From: Candidatus Omnitrophota bacterium
Lineage (GTDB): Bacteria > Omnitrophota > Gorgyraeia > Duberdicusellales > 4484-171
Assembly (NCBI GenBank): GCA_028703535.1
Contig: JAQVMQ010000007.1
Span: forward strand, 1-40,865
Direction: 5' to 3'
Length of the DNA stretch: 40,865 bases
The position numbers and the translations under genes were made by a program. Positions 31,795-40,221 of this stretch are shown piece after piece. Below the pieces are notes generated by a model. The model saw nothing but the letters and a program-made list of their open reading frames with translations. It made no database searches and was not told the origin of the DNA. Position 1 is the stretch's first letter, and every line of letters begins with the position of its first letter.

Positions 31795-33078
31795 ATGCAA
31801 ACTCTTGTTTTATTGACTTTTATCTTTTCCGTAATTTCAATCATATTAGTTTTTTTATTGTTTATTCGTTCAGTTAAAACAACTGATTATAAACCCTTTC
31901 TTGAACGTGTCGAACGTGACGGTGATAAGCTTGAAAAAACTGTTAAACAGGAGATAGCGTTTAACAGAGAGGAGCTTTCCAAAAGTTCGTCCGAGTTGAG
32001 AGCTGAGTTAATAAAAATGTTTAAAGCTTTTGAAAGTTCGGTAATGGAACGAATGGAAGGTTTGACCAAACTTAATGAAAATAAACTTGATAAAATGCGT
32101 GAGACCATGCGTGAACGTATAGAGTCGTTACAGACAGAGAACGGCAAGAAACTTGATCAGATGCGTGGTGTTGTCGATGAAAAGCTGCATGCTACTTTGG
32201 AGAAACGTTTAGGCGAGCAGTTCAGCCTTGTCCAAAAACAGCTTGAGTCGGTGCATAAAGGGTTAGGCGAGATGCAGTCGCTTGCGGCTAATGTAGGGGA
32301 TCTTAAAAAAGTTCTCACAAATGTCAAAACTCGCGGTACGTGGGGTGAAATACAGCTGGGGAATTTACTTGAGCAGATACTTACGCCTGACCAGTATTCG
32401 GTTAACGTAAGGACGAAAAAAAACAGCCGTGACAATGTGGAGTTTGCCATTAAACTTCCCGGGCAGGGCAACGATCCTGAAAATGTGGTCTGGCTTCCGA
32501 TAGATTCCAAATTTCCGCAGGAAGATTATCAGAGATTATTAGAAGCACAGGAAAATGCTGATGGTGTCGCTGCTGAGAAATACGCCAAACAGTTAGAAGT
32601 TCGTATCAAAGATGAAGCGCGGGATATAAGAGATAAATATATTGATCCGCCGAATACTACGGATTTTGGGATCTTGTTTCTACCGGTTGAAGGATTGTAT
32701 GCAGAGGTATTAAGGCGTCCTGACTTGTGGGAGATATTACAGCGTGATTTTAGGGTGATAGTCGCCGGGCCTATGACTATATCTGCTATACTTAACAGTT
32801 TACAGATGGGCTTTCGTACTTTAGCTGTTGAAAAACGATCAAGCGAAGTGTGGAACCTTCTTGGCGCTGTTAAGACGGAGTTCGGCAAGTTTGGCGGTAT
32901 ACTGGATAGGACTAAACAGAAGTTACAGGAAGTGACAAATACTATTGATAAGGCCTCAAGCAAAACACGCAGAATAGAAAGTAAATTAAAAAAAGTCCAG
33001 GAATTGCCCGGTGCGGACTTTGACGATAAAGAAGATCTTTTCTCTTCTTTGCCGTATAATGATAGCAATGAGAGTTAA
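31795..33078 (+). CDS. rmuC: DNA recombination protein RmuC
   Basis: RmuC proteins are putative nucleases that limit inversion between short repeats in E. coli. This 427-residue protein has an N-terminal transmembrane segment (about residues 3-24, LVLLTFIFSVISIILVFLLF), a long coiled coil (about 35-160), and the RmuC domain with TRGTWGEIQLGNLLEQIL, VWLPIDSKFPQEDYQRL and FGILFLPVEGLYAEVLRRPDL. The start lies one base after coaC. Membrane anchoring places the nuclease-like domain in the cytoplasm next to the inner membrane. Biochemical activity is inferred from the family. Confidence 0.93.
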   Translation: MQTLVLLTFIFSVISIILVFLLFIRSVKTTDYKPFLERVERDGDKLEKTVKQEIAFNREELSKSSSELRAELIKMFKAFESSVMERMEGLTKLNENKLDKMRETMRERIESLQTENGKKLDQMRGVVDEKLHATLEKRLGEQFSLVQKQLESVHKGLGEMQSLAANVGDLKKVLTNVKTRGTWGEIQLGNLLEQILTPDQYSVNVRTKKNSRDNVEFAIKLPGQGNDPENVVWLPIDSKFPQEDYQRLLEAQENADGVAAEKYAKQLEVRIKDEARDIRDKYIDPPNTTDFGILFLPVEGLYAEVLRRPDLWEILQRDFRVIVAGPMTISAILNSLQMGFRTLAVEKRSSEVWNLLGAVKTEFGKFGGILDRTKQKLQEVTNTIDKASSKTRRIESKLKKVQELPGADFDDKEDLFSSLPYNDSNES

Positions 33079-33289
33079 TGTTAAAGTCGTTCCGCGTGCA
33101 AAGCACGAGAAAATAGAATCTATTAATGGTGGGCTTAAAGTATATATTAAACAGCCTCCGGTAGACGGTAAGGCTAATAAATATTTGATAAAGATACTTG
33201 CAAAACACTTTGATGTTAAACAAAGTGCAGTGAATGTTATCGCAGGGGTAACATCCCGTAACAAGATAATACAAATAGATGAAGATTGA
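33068..33289 (+). CDS. DUF167 (YggU) family protein
   Basis: This is a small 73-residue protein of the DUF167/YggU family, recognised by VKVVPRAKHEKI at the N-terminus and the strongly conserved PPVDGKANKYLIKILAKHF and VIAGVTSRNKIIQI segments. Function is unknown. The track start at 33011 would put 19 extra residues into the rmuC overlap; ATG 33068 gives the normal family N-terminus and overlaps rmuC by 11 bp. Its own stop overlaps the pgeF start by 11 bp, a tight translational chain. Confidence 0.9.
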   Translation: MRVNVKVVPRAKHEKIESINGGLKVYIKQPPVDGKANKYLIKILAKHFDVKQSAVNVIAGVTSRNKIIQIDED

Positions 33290-33950
33290 AGAAACTGATA
33301 ATTGTTATATTGTAAGGGGATTTTTCAGTGATGATGTGATCGCCGGGTATACCAAACCGGGTTTTTCTTTTAAACTTCCGCAGGCTGTCGGATATATACA
33401 GAAAGATCTTGACGCTGATATCTCTTCGTTTGCTTTTATGGAACAGGTTCATGGGCGTAATGTCGAGGTTATATCAAAGGGCGGGCTTTATACCTGTGAT
33501 GGAGTAGTTACGGATACCGTGGGCTTGATGTTATGTGTAAAGACGGCTGATTGTATGCCGATACTCTGTCATGATGTATCAACCGGCAGGGTAGGCGCGA
33601 TACATATGGGCTGGCGTTCGGCTGCTGCCGGGATAATCAACAATATTCCGGTTGATTTTGAAAAATCTAAATTCTTTTTAGGGGTGGGATTGCGAAAGTG
33701 TTGCTATGCTGTTGGTGCCAATTTTAAAGATAACAAAGAATTTAACGGTTGCATAACCGAACTGCCGGGGAATTCTTATTTTGATGTTATAGGCTTTGCA
33801 TATGATGCGTTATTGAGAAAAAATATTTTGTCGAAAAAGAATATTTTTGATCTTAATAAATGTTCGCTGCATGATGATAAGAAATTTCCGTCATACAGGC
33901 GCGACAAAACAGAGATAAGAACCATATCTTTCATCTTGAAAATCAAATAA
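33279..33950 (+). CDS. pgeF: Peptidoglycan editing factor / multicopper-like purine nucleoside phosphorylase
   Basis: This is a 223-residue member of the YfiH/LACC1 family, originally called polyphenol oxidase. The family signature residues are visible: MEQVHGRNVEVI, CVKTADCMPILCHD (Cys and following His of the metal site) and GAIHMGWRSAAAGI (His). E. coli PgeF removes L-Ser wrongly placed in muropeptides, and family members also show adenosine phosphorylase/deaminase activity. The protein is a little shorter than the usual 240-260 but has all three metal-site segments. It is the last gene before a perfect hairpin and a non-coding gap. Confidence 0.9.
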   Translation: MKIEETDNCYIVRGFFSDDVIAGYTKPGFSFKLPQAVGYIQKDLDADISSFAFMEQVHGRNVEVISKGGLYTCDGVVTDTVGLMLCVKTADCMPILCHDVSTGRVGAIHMGWRSAAAGIINNIPVDFEKSKFFLGVGLRKCCYAVGANFKDNKEFNGCITELPGNSYFDVIGFAYDALLRKNILSKKNIFDLNKCSLHDDKKFPSYRRDKTEIRTISFILKIK

Positions 33951-33986
33951 ACTTTACATTTCGAGTGTTGCTTGAAATGTAAAGTT
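33950..33986 (+). repeat. Perfect 13-bp hairpin after pgeF
   Basis: AACTTTACATTTC (33950-33962) and GAAATGTAAAGTT (33974-33986) are exact reverse complements around an 11-nt loop. The left arm overlaps the pgeF stop codon. There is no T-tract after it, so it is not a standard terminator; it may protect the transcript end or serve as a binding site. Confidence 0.8.
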
Positions 33987-34144
33987 GCGGAGTTGTAGCT
34001 CTAGAATTATCAAAAAAGGTGGCTGCCCTTTTAGTAATGACTGTCCTGTTAAACAATATAAAAAATCTGAGAATTTTAAATTTTGCATTTTTAATTTTTG
34101 GTTTAAGGGTTTACTCATAATGTTGAGAGCAGTCCCATTGAACC

Positions 34145-34167
34145 AATTCCATCCCGGGGATGGAATT
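34145..34167. repeat. AATTCCATCC palindrome, copy 1
   Basis: AATTCCATCC-CGG-GGATGGAATT is a perfect 10-bp inverted repeat with a 3-nt centre. It is followed by A/T instead of the GGTT found after copy 2, so only the core is symmetric here. Confidence 0.88.
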
Positions 34168-34193
34168 AAAAAACCTCTTATTTTTCAATCTGA

Positions 34194-34240
34194 AACCAAT
34201 TCCATCCCGGGGATGGAATTGGTTGGGGATGGAATTGGTT
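34194..34240. repeat. AATTCCATCC palindrome, copy 2 plus an extra half-site
   Basis: AACCAATTCCATCC (34194-34207), CGG, and GGATGGAATTGGTT (34211-34224) make a perfect 14-bp inverted repeat. A third right-half, GGATGGAATTGGTT (34227-34240), follows two bases later. Five half-sites therefore lie within 100 bp, in a cluster upstream of the gcvT promoter. Confidence 0.88.
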
Positions 34241-34299
34241 GGAGTATTTTTGGCTGAAAGCTAAAAGCTAATGGCTATTTTAGTTGCGTATAATTTTAC

Positions 34300-34327
34300 T
34301 TAACCTTTAATTTTTCTGTGGTACAAT
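34300..34327 (+). promoter_or_regulatory. Predicted gcvT promoter
   Basis: TTAACC (34300-34305) and TACAAT (34322-34327) are 16 nt apart, and the -10 box is extended (TGGTACAAT). The expected start is near 34334, giving a leader of about 28 nt, which is A/T-rich and has no Shine-Dalgarno site before the gcvT ATG. The leader is too short for a glycine riboswitch. Confidence 0.65.
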
Positions 34328-34361
34328 TATCTCCTATTTACTGAAAAATTATTATTTTATT

Positions 34362-35447
34362 ATGGCTAAGACTTCACTATATAATAAACACGTAGAATAT
34401 AAAGGCAAGATAGTAGATTTTTCCGGGTGGGACTTGCCTGTTGATTACGGGAGTGCTTTGAAGGAAGCAAAGACGGTCAGGACAAATTGCGGTGTCTTTG
34501 ATGCGTCACATATGGGGGAGATCGTTGTCTCAGGTCCGAAAGCCTTGGATTGTTTATCGGCTATTTTATCTAATGATCTTGCCAAACTTCAAGAAGGCCG
34601 TATGCAGTATAATTTATTATTTGATGATAAAGGCCATGTTTTAGATGACCTTATGGTTTATAAAAGGGCGTCGGACTATTTTTGTGTGGTCAACGCAGCA
34701 AATATAGATAAAGATTTCAAATATATCCAAAAAGCATGCGGGTTAGACTGTAACGTTATTAACGTAAGCGATACACTATCACTTATATGTGTTCAGGGGC
34801 CATCGTCTGAGAAGGTGCTTAGAGATATTGCCGGTGATGAAGTAACTTTTCTTAAGTATATGGCTTTTGGGGAATTTGAGATTAAAGGCAGCATTACTGC
34901 TTTGATCTCAAGAAGCGGTTACACGGGTGAAGACGGATTTGAGATATATGTGGATAATAATTATTCAGAAGCGTTATGGGATAAAATATTTCAGGCAGGG
35001 GATGACTATGGTATATTGCCGTGCGGGTTAGCTTCTCGCGATATCTTGCGAATTGAGGCGGGGTATCCGTTATATGGTCATGAGCTTTTTGATGAGGTTA
35101 ATCCTTTTGAAGTATCCATAAAATGGGCATTAAAAAATCTTAATGATAAAATTTGTGGGTTAGAGCTCGAAAGCCTGTCCAAAAAAGCGGCTAATATAAG
35201 AGTTGGGATCGTGCTGACGGATAAAGGTGTATTAAGGCAAGGTTGTAAAGTTTTTTCCGGCGGGCAGTTTATAGGTGAAATTACTAGCGGGACATTTTCG
35301 TCTAATCTTGATAGGTCGATAGGAATGGCCTTTATCAGTAAAGAATATAATGTGCATAACGAAAAGGTTTTTGTTGATATACGCGGGCGTAAAGTACAGG
35401 CTGTCATTACTGGATTGCCTTTTATTCCTGCTAATACTAAAAGATGA
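34362..35447 (+). CDS. gcvT: Glycine cleavage system T protein (aminomethyltransferase)
   Basis: T protein takes the aminomethyl group from lipoylated H protein and, with tetrahydrofolate, releases ammonia and methylene-THF. The 361-residue length is standard. The N-terminus (YKGKIVDFSGWDLPVDYG, FDASHMGEIVVSG) and the folate-binding segment ISRSGYTGEDGFEIY are typical, as is the SRDILRIEAGYPLYGHEL helix. It begins an ordered T-H-P1-P2 cluster. The upstream 411-base gap separates it from pgeF and carries its own promoter. A dimethylglycine dehydrogenase-type or YgfZ-type relative is excluded by the neighbouring gcv genes. Confidence 0.96.
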   Translation: MAKTSLYNKHVEYKGKIVDFSGWDLPVDYGSALKEAKTVRTNCGVFDASHMGEIVVSGPKALDCLSAILSNDLAKLQEGRMQYNLLFDDKGHVLDDLMVYKRASDYFCVVNAANIDKDFKYIQKACGLDCNVINVSDTLSLICVQGPSSEKVLRDIAGDEVTFLKYMAFGEFEIKGSITALISRSGYTGEDGFEIYVDNNYSEALWDKIFQAGDDYGILPCGLASRDILRIEAGYPLYGHELFDEVNPFEVSIKWALKNLNDKICGLELESLSKKAANIRVGIVLTDKGVLRQGCKVFSGGQFIGEITSGTFSSNLDRSIGMAFISKEYNVHNEKVFVDIRGRKVQAVITGLPFIPANTKR

Positions 35448-35459
35448 TGGAGGTATTTT

Positions 35460-35828
35460 ATGATTAAGTTTTCTGAGTCTCATGAGTGGATCAAAGTTTA
35501 TGGAGATACGGCAGTTTTAGGGATAAGTGATTATGCTCAAAAAGAGCTTGGCGATATAGTTTACGTAGAGCTTCCCGGCGTAGGGACTGTCTTGAGTAAA
35601 GGTGATACTATCGCGACACTTGAGTCTACCAAGGCGGCAAGTGAGGTATATGCGCCGGTTGATTGCGAAGTTTTAAAAGTGAATGAAGAATTGATATCTG
35701 CGCCGCAGTTATTGAATGAGTCACCTCTGGATAAAGGGCATATAGTTAAAATTAAAATAAAAGATATGTCTCAAATTGAAACCCTTATGGATGAAGAGGC
35801 CTATAAAGATTTTTTAAGTAAACAATAA
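35460..35828 (+). CDS. gcvH: Glycine cleavage system H protein
   Basis: H protein is the lipoylated shuttle of the glycine cleavage system. The 122-residue protein has SESHEWIK near the N-terminus, GISDYAQKELGDIVYVELP, and the lipoylation site K58 in LESTKAASEVYAP. The helix at the end (MDEEAYKDFLSKQ) is also typical. GGAGG precedes the ATG. It lies 12 bp after gcvT and one base before gcvPA. LipM and LipA in the same cluster can supply its lipoyl group. Confidence 0.97.
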   Translation: MIKFSESHEWIKVYGDTAVLGISDYAQKELGDIVYVELPGVGTVLSKGDTIATLESTKAASEVYAPVDCEVLKVNEELISAPQLLNESPLDKGHIVKIKIKDMSQIETLMDEEAYKDFLSKQ

Positions 35829-35829
35829 T

Positions 35830-37155
35830 ATGCCGTACATTTTAAATACAGAAAATGATAGACAGGCCATGCTTAGGGCAATAGACATTGAGTCTGCAGA
35901 GAAATTATTTTCTTTTATACCTGCGAGCATAAAGGCTAAAGAATATTTATTAGATAAAGGCTGTTCTGAGTTTTCTGCTTTACAGAAGATAAAAGCACAG
36001 GCGGCTAAGAATACAACCGTTAATGAAAAGAAATCTTTTCTAGGTGCTGGATGGTATGATCATTATGTTCCGGCGGCAGTCTTCGATATAATTTCCAAAC
36101 CACAATTTTTGACAGCATATACGCCGTATCAGCCGGAATGTTCGCAAGGTATTCTGCAGGCGATATATGAGTATCAGACGTATATGTGCCTATTGACGGG
36201 AATGGATGTTTCAAACGCGTCGCTTTTTGATGGAGCATCCGCCTTGGCTGAGTCGGTTTTAATGGGTCTAAGGATAGCTAAAAAAAACAAAGTATTAGTC
36301 CTTAAAGGAATTAATCCTCAGTATGAAAATGTTCTATCGACCTATCTTGGCGGGACAACTTATATTATTGAAGAGGTAAAAACTATAGAGTCTGCTATAT
36401 CAAAATTAGATGATGAGACAGCTTGTTTTGTCTTTCAGACACCGGATTTTTTCGGGGTAATAAATGAACCGGATGAAGTTATATCTGAATGTAAAAAATA
36501 CGGAATAATCACTGTAAATGTAGTCAATCCGGTTTCTTTAGGTATACTTAAGACTCCCGGCGAACGTGATGTTGATATAGCCTGCGGCGAAGGCCAGCCG
36601 TTAGGCGCAGGTCTTAACTATGGCGGGCCGGGTTTTGGGTTTATGACAGCAAATATAAAATACGTTAGGCAGATGCCCGGCAGGATAGTCGGTAAAACAC
36701 TCGACCTTGACGGCAAGACGGCATATTGTCTTACGTTGCAGACACGCGAACAACATATACGCCGTGAAAAGGCGACAAGTAATATATGCTCAAATCAGTC
36801 GTTAAATGCCATTACTGCCGGAGTATATCTTGCGCTTATGGGTTCGGATGGGTTGAGCAATGTGGCAAATATATGTTATGATAGAGCTCATTACCTATAT
36901 AATAGGCTTGGAGAAATAAAAGATGTACGTTTTTCGGTCAAAGGTGAATTCTTGAATGAATTTGTATGGAATGTTAAGGATGCCTTTGATGTGTTAGCCT
37001 GTATGTCTGATAAAGGTGTTTATGCCGGATATTTATTGGGTAACGATTATCCTGATATGAAAGATTCTGTTTTAACTTGTTGTACTGAGAAGAACAGCAA
37101 AGCTGATATTGATTTTTTTGTAAATAAATTAAAAGAGGTCCTTGATGGGGTGTAA
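35830..37155 (+). CDS. gcvPA: Glycine dehydrogenase (decarboxylating) subunit 1
   Basis: This is the first subunit of the split P protein, the glycine decarboxylase of the cleavage system. The 441-residue protein has the FLGAGWYDHYVPAAVFDI segment, YTPYQPECSQGILQAIYEYQTYM, NASLFDGASALAES and the CGEGQPLGAGLNYGGPGFGFM loop, all typical of the alpha subunit. It does not carry the PLP lysine, which sits in subunit 2. The order gcvPA then gcvPB with an 11-bp overlap is that of bacteria with the two-subunit P protein, unlike the single-chain GcvP of E. coli. It starts one base after the gcvH stop codon, with no strong ribosome binding site. Confidence 0.96.
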   Translation: MPYILNTENDRQAMLRAIDIESAEKLFSFIPASIKAKEYLLDKGCSEFSALQKIKAQAAKNTTVNEKKSFLGAGWYDHYVPAAVFDIISKPQFLTAYTPYQPECSQGILQAIYEYQTYMCLLTGMDVSNASLFDGASALAESVLMGLRIAKKNKVLVLKGINPQYENVLSTYLGGTTYIIEEVKTIESAISKLDDETACFVFQTPDFFGVINEPDEVISECKKYGIITVNVVNPVSLGILKTPGERDVDIACGEGQPLGAGLNYGGPGFGFMTANIKYVRQMPGRIVGKTLDLDGKTAYCLTLQTREQHIRREKATSNICSNQSLNAITAGVYLALMGSDGLSNVANICYDRAHYLYNRLGEIKDVRFSVKGEFLNEFVWNVKDAFDVLACMSDKGVYAGYLLGNDYPDMKDSVLTCCTEKNSKADIDFFVNKLKEVLDGV

Positions 37156-38581
37156 AGTTATTTTTGATATAACAATGCGTGAAAAGAAAAACAGCTATCT
37201 GCCGGAATTTTCTTGTGGGTATGCTTTGCCGGAAAAATTTAAACGTAAAGAATTGTGTTTGCCTGAGTTAGGGGAATTAGATGTTATAAGGCATTACAAT
37301 AAATTAAGTAATAAGAATTTTTCTGTTGATACACACTTTTATCCATTGGGCTCATGCACGATGAAATATAACCCTAAGATAAATGATTATATAGCAGGAC
37401 TTGAAAATTTTAGTGCGTTACATCCGTTACAGCCGATAGATGATGTTCAGGGTATTCTGGAAGTACTTTATACTTTTCAGGAACTGTTATGTTCTCTGAC
37501 TGGTATGTCGGCTTTTACCTTTCAGCCGTCAAGTGGTGCGCAAGGTGAACTTACCGGAATGCTTATCGCACGTAAGTTCCATGAGTTAAACGGAAGGAGA
37601 CCATCGAAAGTGATCGTGCCGGACACCGCGCATGGCACTAATCCGGCAAGCGCGGCGATGGCGGGTTTTGATACGGTTATAGTTAAAAGTAATGATAACG
37701 GATTGGTTGATATAAATTCTTTGAAGGATATTATGGATGAAAGTGTCGCCGCGATAATGCTCACTAACCCCAATACTCTTGGATTGTTCGAAAAAGATAT
37801 ATTAAAGATCAGGGAGCTCGCTGACAAAGCGGGTGCTTTGATGTATTATGACGGAGCAAATTTTAATGCTTTGATGGGAGTTACCACACCACGCATGATG
37901 GGTTTCGATATTATACATCTTAATCTCCATAAATCTTTTTCAACGCCGCATGGCTGTGGTGGGCCGGGTGCAGGGGTAGTCGGTGTTACTGAAAAACTAA
38001 AAGATTTTTTGCCTGTTCCTATTGTTGTTAAAGATTCAGGAAGGTACAGGTTGAATTATGATATGAAAAAGTCTGTAGGTAAACTGCGCGCGTTTTATGG
38101 GAATATTTCGGTGTTGTTGCGAGCGTATACCTATATATTAAGACTTGGCGGTGACGGTGTTAAGCGTGTTTCGGAAAATGCCGTGCTTAACGCGAATTAT
38201 ATAAAAGAGAAGTTAAAAGATGATTTCAAAGCTCCGTATGATGATATATGTATGCACGAGGTGGTCTTTTCTTGCATTAATCAAAAAGAAAAAGGGATAA
38301 CGGCTCTTGATATAGCTAAGCGGCTTATTGATCGCGATATACATCCGCCGACAATGTATTTCCCTTTGCTTGTCAAAGAAGCCTTAATGGTAGAGCCTAC
38401 CGAAACGGAATCAAAAGAAACTTTAGATTATTTTATAGATATAATGCGTAAGATAAATTCAGAAGTTGAGACTAACCCGTCAATAATAAAGAACGCGCCC
38501 GTGACTATGCCCGTTAAACGGGTTGATGAAGTGCGTGCTGTTCGTGATATGGATTTCAGATGGCACAAAGATGGCGATTAA
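37145..38581 (+). CDS. gcvPB: Glycine dehydrogenase (decarboxylating) subunit 2
   Basis: This PLP-bearing subunit of the P protein has 478 residues from the ATG at 37145; the track starts one codon earlier at TTG. AGAGG lies 6-10 nt upstream. Clear hallmarks are FYPLGSCTMKYNPKIN, QPSSGAQGELTGML, PDTAHGTNPASAAMAGF and LNLHKSFSTPHGCGGPGAG, where K263 is the PLP lysine. With subunit 1 it decarboxylates glycine and loads the aminomethyl group on GcvH. The gene overlaps subunit 1 by 11 bp at its start and lipM by 22 bp at its end. No gcvL (dihydrolipoyl dehydrogenase) follows in the window. Confidence 0.97.
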   Translation: MGCKVIFDITMREKKNSYLPEFSCGYALPEKFKRKELCLPELGELDVIRHYNKLSNKNFSVDTHFYPLGSCTMKYNPKINDYIAGLENFSALHPLQPIDDVQGILEVLYTFQELLCSLTGMSAFTFQPSSGAQGELTGMLIARKFHELNGRRPSKVIVPDTAHGTNPASAAMAGFDTVIVKSNDNGLVDINSLKDIMDESVAAIMLTNPNTLGLFEKDILKIRELADKAGALMYYDGANFNALMGVTTPRMMGFDIIHLNLHKSFSTPHGCGGPGAGVVGVTEKLKDFLPVPIVVKDSGRYRLNYDMKKSVGKLRAFYGNISVLLRAYTYILRLGGDGVKRVSENAVLNANYIKEKLKDDFKAPYDDICMHEVVFSCINQKEKGITALDIAKRLIDRDIHPPTMYFPLLVKEALMVEPTETESKETLDYFIDIMRKINSEVETNPSIIKNAPVTMPVKRVDEVRAVRDMDFRWHKDGD

Positions 38582-39321
38582 TAAATGATGAGCCCCATGA
38601 CGGCTTTTATAACATGGCTGTCGATGAATCTTTATTTAAATATTATCAGCGATACAAAGTTCCCGTTTTCAGAATATATTCTTGGCTGTACCCTTTTTTA
38701 ACTATAGGCTTTCGTCAAAATATTTCAGATATTACGCTTGACGATGATAAAGTCTGCTATACCAAACGTATCACTGGTGGCGGAGCTATACTGCATGCTA
38801 ATGAACTTACTTATTCAATGGTGTTAGGTAAAGAAACGTTTTCGGAAAGTTATAACATTAAACAGATGTATAAGTTTATATGCGGGTTTTTAATTTTTTT
38901 TTATAGTTCTTTGGGGGCTAGACCAAAATTCGCGGGTGACGTCTTCCCAGATAAGAGACTAGGGGAACCCAGTGCTTTTTGTTTTTTAAAATATGAGCAT
39001 TATGATTTGTTAATTAACGGTAAGAAGATAGGCGGTAATGCTCAAAGATGGTCCGGTCGAAATTTATTACAGCACGGCAGTATACCTATCATATCCCCAA
39101 ACGATGGAGTATCTACGGCTATTTGTGACTTCTGTGGAAGTACAGATAAAAAGATTTTAGCCCGGCAATTAATTGCCAGTTTTAAAAAATATTTTTCTGT
39201 TGACCTGGTTCCGGATGAATTAAGTAAAGAGGAACGCCGGTTTGCTAATAAACGTGCCGGTGAAATGCGAGCAATATATGACGAAGAGATCAAATCATCA
39301 AAAACCATATTGGCTAGATAA
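38560..39321 (+). CDS. lipM: Octanoyltransferase of the LipM/LplA family
   Basis: This 253-residue protein belongs to the biotin/lipoate protein ligase fold. Recognisable segments are MAQRWRLINDEPHDGFYNMAVDESL, the TKRITGGGAILH glycine-rich loop, YDLLINGKKIGGNAQRW with the conserved lysine, and LLQHGSIPI. C141 in SAFCFLKYEHYDL aligns by eye with the catalytic Cys of Bacillus LipM (in PACFDAPSWYEL). That favours an octanoyl-ACP:protein transferase working before LipA over an ATP-dependent lipoate ligase, and the next gene is lipA. LplA or LipL are the alternatives. It starts inside the end of gcvPB (22-bp overlap) in a different frame. Confidence 0.85.
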   Translation: MAQRWRLINDEPHDGFYNMAVDESLFKYYQRYKVPVFRIYSWLYPFLTIGFRQNISDITLDDDKVCYTKRITGGGAILHANELTYSMVLGKETFSESYNIKQMYKFICGFLIFFYSSLGARPKFAGDVFPDKRLGEPSAFCFLKYEHYDLLINGKKIGGNAQRWSGRNLLQHGSIPIISPNDGVSTAICDFCGSTDKKILARQLIASFKKYFSVDLVPDELSKEERRFANKRAGEMRAIYDEEIKSSKTILAR

Positions 39322-40144
39322 AAAAGTGAATTTATCTGTCTGCCGACAGATAAAGCAGAAAATGAGGGGCTTTAAACTTCATACTGTATGCGAAGAGTCC
39401 CTATGCCCGAATATCAGTGAGTGTTTTATGCGGGATACAGCTACTTTTATGATATTAGGCAATATTTGCACGCGTAACTGTGCTTTTTGCAGTGTAAATA
39501 AAGGAAAACCGTTAGGGATAGACTCGGATGAGCCGAAACGGGTTGCTACTGCCGTAAAAGATATGGGGCTAAAGTATGTGGTTATAACTTCACCTACGCG
39601 TGATGATCTATCTGACGGGGGTGCTGCGATATTTGCTGAAACCGTTCGGGAGATAAAAAAAATATCTGATAATATTAAAGTCGAGTTGTTGGTTCCGGAT
39701 TTTCAGGGAAATAAAGAGGCCATTGATAAGGTTGTTCTAAGCGGCTGTGATGTTCTGGGGCATAATCTTGAGACGGCGGCGGCTCTTTATCCGTTTGTGC
39801 GTAAAGGTGCAGACTATGACCGTTCTTTAAATCTTCTAAATTATATAAAGGAAAGGGATTCCGGTATTTTAACCAAATCGTCTATTATGCTGGGGCTGGG
39901 TGAAACTGTCGAGGAGATACAATTATTAATGAATGATCTCAGGACGGTTAAATGCGATCTCTTTGCAGCCGGCCAATATTTGTCTCCGTCAATATATACA
40001 TATAAGGTAAAAGAATATATTGTTCCTGAAACATTTGATGCTATTGAAAAATATGCTTATGAAATAGGCTTTTTGGCATCGAAATGCGCGCCCTATGTCA
40101 GGTCTTCTTATTTAGCAGATTCTTTTATATCTTCAAAAAAGTAA
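39278..40144 (+). CDS. lipA: Lipoyl synthase
   Basis: LipA is a radical-SAM enzyme that inserts two sulfurs into protein-bound octanoyl groups. The ATG at 39278 is chosen over the TTG at 39242 because MTKRSNHQKPYWL leads straight into the family N-terminus; the protein then has 288 residues. The auxiliary cluster cysteines are in CEESLCPNISEC, the SAM cluster motif is CTRNCAFC, and the C-terminal RSSY motif supplies the serine ligand of the auxiliary cluster. The start overlaps lipM by 44 bp. With LipM it can convert GcvH to its lipoylated form, which explains its place in the gcv cluster. Confidence 0.95.
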   Translation: MTKRSNHQKPYWLDKKVNLSVCRQIKQKMRGFKLHTVCEESLCPNISECFMRDTATFMILGNICTRNCAFCSVNKGKPLGIDSDEPKRVATAVKDMGLKYVVITSPTRDDLSDGGAAIFAETVREIKKISDNIKVELLVPDFQGNKEAIDKVVLSGCDVLGHNLETAAALYPFVRKGADYDRSLNLLNYIKERDSGILTKSSIMLGLGETVEEIQLLMNDLRTVKCDLFAAGQYLSPSIYTYKVKEYIVPETFDAIEKYAYEIGFLASKCAPYVRSSYLADSFISSKK

Positions 40145-40221
40145 AAAGCTACAATATATAGTATACTCCGCAATACAGCACCATATATTGATAAATTCTA
40201 TAAAAAATAAAATAATTATGG

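Larger units (their letters stand above)
33987..34299. other. Non-coding gap with palindromic repeats
   Basis: I find no convincing gene. The 90-codon ORF in the track here starts at TTG, has no ribosome binding site, and its middle is low complexity (GAATTTTAAATTTTGCATTTTTAATTTTT-like DNA). The segment GGCPFSNDCPV could be a decayed coding fragment but has no context. The right part holds the AATTCCATCC palindromes and an AAAGCTAAAAGCTAATGGCT stretch similar to the one upstream of rpmB. Confidence 0.6.

Noticed and set aside
32529-33068. 179-codon antisense ORF within rmuC
   Set aside because: It mirrors the conserved RmuC domain and has no motif or ribosome binding site of its own.
34142-34240. 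CRISPR array
   Set aside because: The repeated units are palindromes with irregular spacing, fewer than three full repeats and no regular spacers; no cas genes are nearby.
33985-34257. 90-codon ORF between pgeF and gcvT
   Set aside because: It begins at TTG inside a hairpin arm, has no ribosome binding site, runs through low-complexity and palindromic repeat DNA, and matches no family I know.
33987-34361. Glycine riboswitch upstream of gcvT
   Set aside because: The predicted leader is about 28 nt, and I find no tandem aptamer-like conserved core in the gap; the visible structure consists of repeats.
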